Assembly: GCA_949358305.1 (NCBI GenBank)
Contig: OX442315.1
Span: forward strand, 4,092,001 to 4,156,000
Length of the DNA: 64,000 nucleotides
DNA from: Strigamia acuminata
Taxonomy: Eukaryota > Arthropoda > Chilopoda > Geophilomorpha > Linotaeniidae
Reading direction: 5' to 3'
This document shows positions 59,901 through 64,000 of the stretch, piece after piece; the first letter of the stretch is position 1, and each line of letters starts with the position of its first letter. Made by a program: the position numbers and the translations under genes. The notes under the pieces were generated by a model that saw only the letters and a program-made list of their open reading frames with translations, had not been told where the DNA came from and ran no database searches.

Positions 59901-60943
59901 ACCATCCAAGGACCAACGGATTAACGGAAAGATTCAATGCAACGTTTGCCAAAATGTTGACATGTTATACTAATAAAGAGCATACAGATTGGGATGAATT
60001 TTTACCATTTGTCATTTTCTCCTATAATTCAGCAGTCCATGAAACAACTGGATATACCCCATATTATTTGTTGAAAGGTTATGAAGTTGATTTGAGTGTG
60101 GATGTGAACTTGAACCTTCCTCGAAAGGAATTCACTCTTCGCACTTCTAGATTTATGCGGGAGATGCGGAAAATTGCCAACGAAAGACTAGAATGGCAGA
60201 GTGAGAAAAGCAAGAGAAGATTTGATTTGGACAGAATCGTGGTGGAATTCGAACCAGGGGAATTAGTTTACTTGAAAACTCCAAATAGGAAAGTAGGGTT
60301 AAGCGAAAAACTCCTGCCACCATTTTCTGGACCATATGAAATAGTTCGACGCACAGCGCCAAATGACTATGAAGTAAGGAATTCATCAGGAAAGAAAACT
60401 AGCATTGTCAATGTTGAGCGTTTGAAACCATACAAGCCACGAGAGGGAATTCCAGAAACTATTCTGCAGGATTTACCAGTGAAGAAAGTAACATTTTCTG
60501 ATGACGTGCAGGGAAGTTCGCGAAAAGACGATCAAAATGCGGAAATGGTGAAGAAAGACGAAGATTCGCGAGTTAAGCCTAAATTAGAAGCGAAGGAAAG
60601 GTTTATTGATGATGACGATCAAATTTCGTTGCGGAATTTCTTTGAATCCGAAGATAAAGCGTCGGATTTACCGGCTCTAACTGAAAAGGAGCGACTGAAG
60701 GCAATTTACGGGCCGAAAGAAATTGAGGAACGTCGGGTGAAAAAGGAAGTTGAGTTGGAACAGCAAAATCAGTTGCTAAAATCGTCGCCAGACGAAAGCA
60801 AGAAGAATTGGTCGCAGAAACCATCACCAGGTGTCGCAAATGCTGTTGGCGCCGATACGCAAGCGCGACGTCCTGCTGAAAGTGATTTCCGGTCACGCCG
60901 ACTTAGATCGCAACCACGCCAGGATTACACTGCATTTTACTAG
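56891..60943 (+). CDS. Element F Pol: protease, RT, RNase H, integrase, intact
   Basis: The pol frame is -1 to gag and open from the end of gag (56891); the first start-like codon inside is TTG at 56999. Entry by -1 slip at G AAA AAC before the gag stop is likely. Protease has AVMDTGAKRNLLS (57043 onward). RT has WRFCVDWRRLNAIT, MMDLIQGYYQVE and YIDD near 58360. RNase H has STDASAYGLGAIL, ATERECLAIIFGINKY and DADALSRI. The integrase zinc region spans 59428-59553 (HDGLIGAH ... CPHC); its core has GIDTLGSF, LSDKGTEY and the Glu in NGLTERFN. A C-terminal charged tail of about 170 residues follows GPYEIVRRTAPNDYEVRN. No stop interrupts it. Confidence 0.93.
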   Translation, partial: EKLVERPQRNCCHPKKRKRQKKKSKIIIIDVQVSESLLEIPVIVKEMEIKAVMDTGAKRNLLSEEVAIARQLDYSPSPNIRLRGIGKDLVVPVGKTKMDIAIGKLTYRVEVLIVSGFHHQLLLGDPFMRSTRTVVDYDLQKIFVGRNNDSGVEKAVFPINKSFSDQSYVARVMKDISIPPMHECVIPVYLNTKLTTEMFMEPLGNVIDRFGILCCKTLTNFEYGKGVLRVANPTNKSVFLKEKSAIGKAYYIIEIGLLDEKQVHCSDSSTKAVELTDEKQVHCFDFDSSIAKDKMTKSQQEQMKQLLLKNQDRFAATDKDLGRVTTFKHKIDTGDHDPIHLQPYRRSIAEKEVEAEETRKLLEMGVIRESESPWSAPVLLIKKRDRKWRFCVDWRRLNAITKKMVYPLPRIDDTLDQLAGAQYFSMMDLIQGYYQVEIDEQDREKTAFTTSSGHFEFNVLGMGLCNSPAAFQKLMNKVLGNLLGKVCIVYIDDLIIFSKTFDRHLEDLDAVFSKLRLANLKVKLSKCTFGTNTIKYLGHIVDSDGVSPDSRNLESVAKFPKPTNLKQLRGFLGLCSYYRKFIPGFADVSKPLANLTRKDEAFDWGPPQETAFKALRTALVTVPVLAHPNFAEPFIVSTDASAYGLGAILKQRINKQEHVICYASRLLSTAEQNYNATERECLAIIFGINKYRPYLYGRKFTIVTDHSALQWLKSVKNPNGRLARWSLQLVDYDYDVVHKSGKKHTDADALSRIQEESGEEEKEIIPLLLLEKLNLPVEQRKDEKILEIITAMENIEQLPRNRKRPLKQFVILDNTLFRKKNINSLNMEGNLLVVPQHLRKQVLEEMHDGLIGAHLGLNKTWKRIRVRFFWPRIYRDVRNYVLSCPHCAGSKSMTTPQKGLLQPWSTISRPFERIGIDTLGSFPVSNSGNKFVFVITDYLSRAVIARAAPACTALEAAKTLVFEVMLKEGSPREILSDKGTEYRNEMINEVSALFKSQHKSTSGYHPRTNGLTERFNATFAKMLTCYTNKEHTDWDEFLPFVIFSYNSAVHETTGYTPYYLLKGYEVDLSVDVNLNLPRKEFTLRTSRFMREMRKIANERLEWQSEKSKRRFDLDRIVVEFEPGELVYLKTPNRKVGLSEKLLPPFSGPYEIVRRTAPNDYEVRNSSGKKTSIVNVERLKPYKPREGIPETILQDLPVKKVTFSDDVQGSSRKDDQNAEMVKKDEDSRVKPKLEAKERFIDDDDQISLRNFFESEDKASDLPALTEKERLKAIYGPKEIEERRVKKEVELEQQNQLLKSSPDESKKNWSQKPSPGVANAVGADTQARRPAESDFRSRRLRSQPRQDYTAFY

Positions 60944-62099
60944 CTTTCCTGGAGTGAACGCAAGTTATTTGCAGTGAGCAAAGGGAATTGCTGTTATTCG
61001 AGACGTGATTGACGAGGATTTTGTGTAGTTTTGGTGAAAGTAGGTACTTTTGTTTGACGAAAATTGAAATGAACGTAGGCGAGACGTGATGTGATTTTGA
61101 TGTTGTATTTTCTTGTTTTTCGAGGCGAACGCAAGTTATTTGCAGTGAACCAAGAATAACTTGAATTTACTTGATGATTTGAACAGATTTAAGACAATTC
61201 TCATGGATTTTGGAAGATATTAATAAAAGTCCCGAAAGTGAACGAAACGAATCTATCGCCATTTTTCCAGCGAATAAAGTGAATTTAGCACATTTTTCGA
61301 AATGTTAACTTAGCATTTAATTTTAAAATTTAATAGAAATAGCTATGAATATTTAATTGGTTTAGATGAAATAATTTAAATATTGTATAAAGTTAGAAAT
61401 TAAATGAAATTTAGACAAATTGATTGTGAACATGAATTGTATTGGCCATTAATGAATTTTAATTGATGAATTTAATTTATTTTTTGTACATATTAAACTT
61501 GAATGGACCGTATATCAAGGATAGGGACAACATGCGCCATGGCCATCCGATCGATTTGCGCCAGCGTATAGTGTACGAGATCTTACACGAGAAGTTGATC
61601 CCATTCGAAAAGGAGGAAAACCAGCCTTAATCGGACATTAAGTGTTGTATGAAATTTTTCTTTGTATTATTTGTTTTTTTTATTGTTTTGTCAATGATGT
61701 GAGCCCAGGTATACTGGAGCGAGCAGAGACATCGTATTTTTTTTTTTCATTATTTGAATTTGATATTTTTTTTTTTGATTTTGTTATTGTTTTTTTCACA
61801 TTGAATGTAGTGCATTATTTCTTTGAATTATTAGTTTGTATAGAAAATTGGAAAACTGTAAACAAAAAAAAAAAAAAAAAAATTTAATATAAGCATGTAA
61901 AAATACCAAAAAGTGTTGTTTTTGGAAGTGTATTCTGTAATACTTGAAACGATATTCTGAATTTCAGAGTGTGAATTTGTTTTAATTTATCTTTAATTTG
62001 AAGTGTATATTATTGTGAATGAGCATGGATAACACATCTCAAGAGAATGAATAACACGTATTTAACCAGACTTGGTTTGTTTTTGGGGTCCAAAAAGCT
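60944..62099 (+). other. Non-coding 3' part of element F
   Basis: 1.16 kb. GCGAACGCAAGTTATTTGCAG-like sequence occurs twice (about 60957-60977 and 61125-61145). A short coding-looking stretch lies at 61532-61630. Otherwise T- and A-rich, with AATAAA motifs. Confidence 0.5.
61532..61630 (+). CDS. Small ORF, 32 codons, possible captured fragment
   Basis: MRHGHPIDLRQRIVYEILHE... to TAA at 61628-61630. Base composition is far more GC-rich than the surrounding UTR, and the frame is open further upstream. RHGHPIDLRQRIV weakly resembles the start of a paired-type or Tc1-type helix-turn-helix. Too short to be sure. Confidence 0.25.
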   Translation: MRHGHPIDLRQRIVYEILHEKLIPFEKEENQP

Positions 62100-62111
62100 A
62101 AAGGAGGGGGC
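62100..62111 (+). other. Polypurine tract of element F
   Basis: AAAGGAGGGGGC directly before the 3' LTR. Confidence 0.85.
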
Positions 62112-62616
62112 TGTTACGCGGTTGGCGAGCACACTGTAAGTCAGTTGTCGCCACCACGTTTCCGTACTTATTTGATTGGAGTTAATTCAGTAAATTCTCA
62201 ATAGAGTTCGCCTTAAGCGAATGAGGTAATCAGTTTACCTATCAATCATCAATAGAACAGTCCAAACCTATTTAAGTCTGGGTTTGACTTAGAGAGACAC
62301 AGAGGTTGACAAGCAGTTACTGCTGTGGCATCTCAAGGTTTTAATGTGATAGAATGGAATGTTATTCATGCTCATAGAATTAAGATAGTTTTAGTTTAGT
62401 CTTAAGTTATTCTTAAGGTTATCATTAATTGAAATTGCTTTCTGCTTTATGTTTTATAACAGAATAAATATATTTTGTATGATTTAAACCTACACAGTGA
62501 GTCCTTCTTATTTACACCCCAAGTTAGTTAAACAAATGCAATTAGTCTTTGACTAAAATCTAGTTTCATCTAAAGTATTTACGTGGTCAAACAGTAGTCA
62601 GTCTGGCCACGTAACA
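62112..62616 (+). repeat. Element F 3' LTR
   Basis: 505 bp, copy of 54371-54875, followed by ATAT at 62617-62620. Confidence 0.93.
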
Positions 62617-62620
62617 ATAT

Positions 62621-62928
62621 GGGAAGTTGTCGAATCGAAAGCTCTTCGAAATCTTCGACGTTTAACGCTCAAATCGTGTAACTCAATCGGTGTCAATTCA
62701 GTGATGAAACTGTTAGAAGCCGACAATCATATGACTGAATTATACTTACTTGAATGCATCAATATTGATACTCCAGAATTTCTTGACTTTGTCGCTCATG
62801 TTACAATGATGAATCTAGATGTGCGTATTAAACATCGATGTGCACATGTAGCTCAAGTTGAATTTATAGATGAGGATGAAGAAGAGGACGTGGATGAAAG
62901 TGACGATGAAGATATAAATCTGTTTTGA
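62621..62928 (+). pseudogene. LRR gene copy 5, C-terminal part
   Basis: Continues the host sequence cut by element F: EVVESKALRNLRRLTLKSCN, VMKLLEADNHMTELYLLECI, then an acidic tail DEDEEEDVDESDDEDINLF and stop at 62928. It matches residues at the end of copy 3 closely, but no intact upstream part is in frame. Confidence 0.7.
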
Positions 62929-63189
62929 TTTTTAAAGCATTAAATAAGTTTTTTTTAAAAATTCAATATTTATTATTTTTATTCATTAGCAGTAAGTACT
63001 ATTTGCTTTACTGAAACCACACCACGTGAATAGATTTGCAACGCTTAAATATCCCAAATCATTCAAAAACCTAACAGATAAGATACATTAACGAAATGTA
63101 CCGTATATTATTTCTGAAATTGACATTGATTGGGTACAAAAATTTCATCTGTACCAATACACGAAAAAAAAGGGATAGATAAACAGTTA
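62929..63189. other. Spacer
   Basis: AT-rich 3' flank of copy 5, similar in part to 51901-51975. Nothing else seen. Confidence 0.4.
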
Positions 63190-63380
63190 CAAAATCAACT
63201 GGATCATCTACCCGATTTTCCTACAAATTTGTCTTCAATTCGAACCGTCCTATCCCCGTCTCAATTGCAACATCTTAATCTAACCCGGCGCCAAATCGTT
63301 ACACAATTTGCACGTCTTTATTCCATCCATCTCCCCGACCATCTCCGGCAACCTTTTACATCTGCACTTGCAATTCCAAA
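63190..63380 (+). pseudogene. LRR gene copy 6, short N-terminal fragment
   Basis: Matches 52640-52800 (LSPSQLQHLNLTRRQIVTQFARL, then FTSALAI) and so belongs to the LRR array. The open frame continues to 63567 into unrelated sequence. Confidence 0.5.
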
Positions 63381-64000
63381 TTCCAATTTTGACGCACGAA
63401 GCCAGACCGAGAGAAATTTAGCGCCATTTCGGATGAAATATGGCCAACTGTCTCACGAGAAGAATGTAATAATAAACAACACATTACCTCATTCAGTTGA
63501 AGCGAGGGCTGTTGTCAACGACGAAAGTAAACTTGAAGAGAACGTGGTGGAGATGAACTCGCATTAGGCCCGCCATGTGTATTTAAGTTTGTCAAGCTGC
63601 CGCCAGAGCGCCACCAAGATGAGGTTTATGAAATTTGAAATAAACGTGCAATTTAACGACTGTAAAGTCAACGTGTCACGAAATTGAAATTGTCGAAACA
63701 ACAATGGAAGCTGTGGTTCTTTTTTTCTTTAGTTCTATTTTTGTACTTGTTTGTATCTCCCGAAGTGCACAGTCGAGTAACGGGAAAGCTAAAACGCTCC
63801 CATTAGAAGCTTAGAAAGAGAAATAGACTCAGTGCTGTTTAAAAATATATATTATAAATTTGTAGAGTCCAAATTATATCGTTTATTTCGTTAATAAAAC
63901 CCGTAAAATATTACAAATAATTAAATTCGTCACCAGGTGGCAGCTGCCTGCAGTCACTACACATTAGTCACTCCAAGTGGTATGTTAAGCCATTAGAGCC
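63381..64000. other. End region without recognised gene
   Basis: A frame open to 63567 has no recognised domain. AGCGCCACCAAGATG near 63609 and TCACCAGGTGGCAG at 63930-63943 resemble CTCF-type sites. No element ends seen. Confidence 0.35.

Larger units (their letters stand above)
54371..62616 (+). mobile_element. Element F: complete gypsy-type LTR retrotransposon
   Basis: 8246 bp with 505-bp LTRs (54371-54875, 62112-62616) beginning TGTTACGCGG and ending CCACGTAACA, TSD ATAT. It has gag and pol in -1 related frames, a polypurine tract AAAGGAGGGGGC, and a 1.2-kb non-coding 3' part. No env. ATAT duplications recall the target choice of the Drosophila 17.6/297 group. Confidence 0.94.

Noticed and set aside
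63130-63567. A 145-codon gene at the window end
   Set aside because: The first part is an LRR-array fragment and the rest is unrelated sequence read through by chance; there is no convincing ATG.

Overview
This is a eukaryotic, most likely arthropod, intergenic region. It is made almost entirely of LTR retrotransposons nested in one another and in a decayed tandem array of leucine-rich-repeat (LRR) genes. The evidence is: gypsy, copia and BEL/Pao polyproteins side by side; primer-binding sites that read as the 3' ends of metazoan tRNA-Gln, tRNA-His and initiator tRNA-Met; hAT-type and TA-flanked miniature elements; a putative spliceosomal intron; and standard-code ORFs with AT-rich spacers. 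The species cannot be named from the sequence. I label the elements A to F.

Layout. 1-23957: gypsy element A (+, 5' end outside the window): end of pol, three phased small hairpins, an unrecognised two-part GC-rich ORF3 with a probable intron, then the 3' LTR. Two later elements sit inside it. Element B (1391-10820, minus strand, TSD TAAC) splits the integrase, and copia element C (16248-23156, +, TSD CTTTG) splits the LTR. Element A itself landed in an old copia fragment (23958-24480). 24481-27314 is spacer with a foldback-type element (25015-25811) and a tRNA-like Pol III promoter (27091-27175). Gypsy element D (27319-37850, minus, TSD TAGT) has gag, pol with one in-frame amber codon, and two 1450-bp LTRs between which I saw one base difference. 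37855-38898 is spacer. BEL/Pao element E (38903-46696, +, TSD CATG) has an intact polyprotein.

46757-64000: an array of LRR gene copies, all broken or partial, with two hAT MITEs, a TA-flanked MITE, a solo LTR of family A (48772-49787, TSD ACTT), a solo LTR related to element F (50532-51136, TSD ATAT) and full-length gypsy element F (54371-62616, TSD ATAT).

How the parts relate. B and D share an unusual Gag N-terminal motif, tRNA-Gln priming, a 4-bp TSD and near-identical LTR tips. B encodes only a Gag-like protein, so it looks like a non-autonomous relative that would need proteins from an autonomous element such as D. C, E and F keep long open polyproteins and matching LTRs and may be recently active. 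The nesting order gives a clear chronology. The LRR proteins resemble substrate-receptor LRR proteins (FBXL/AMN1 type, with an opening like the ZYG11 family), but no intact copy is present.
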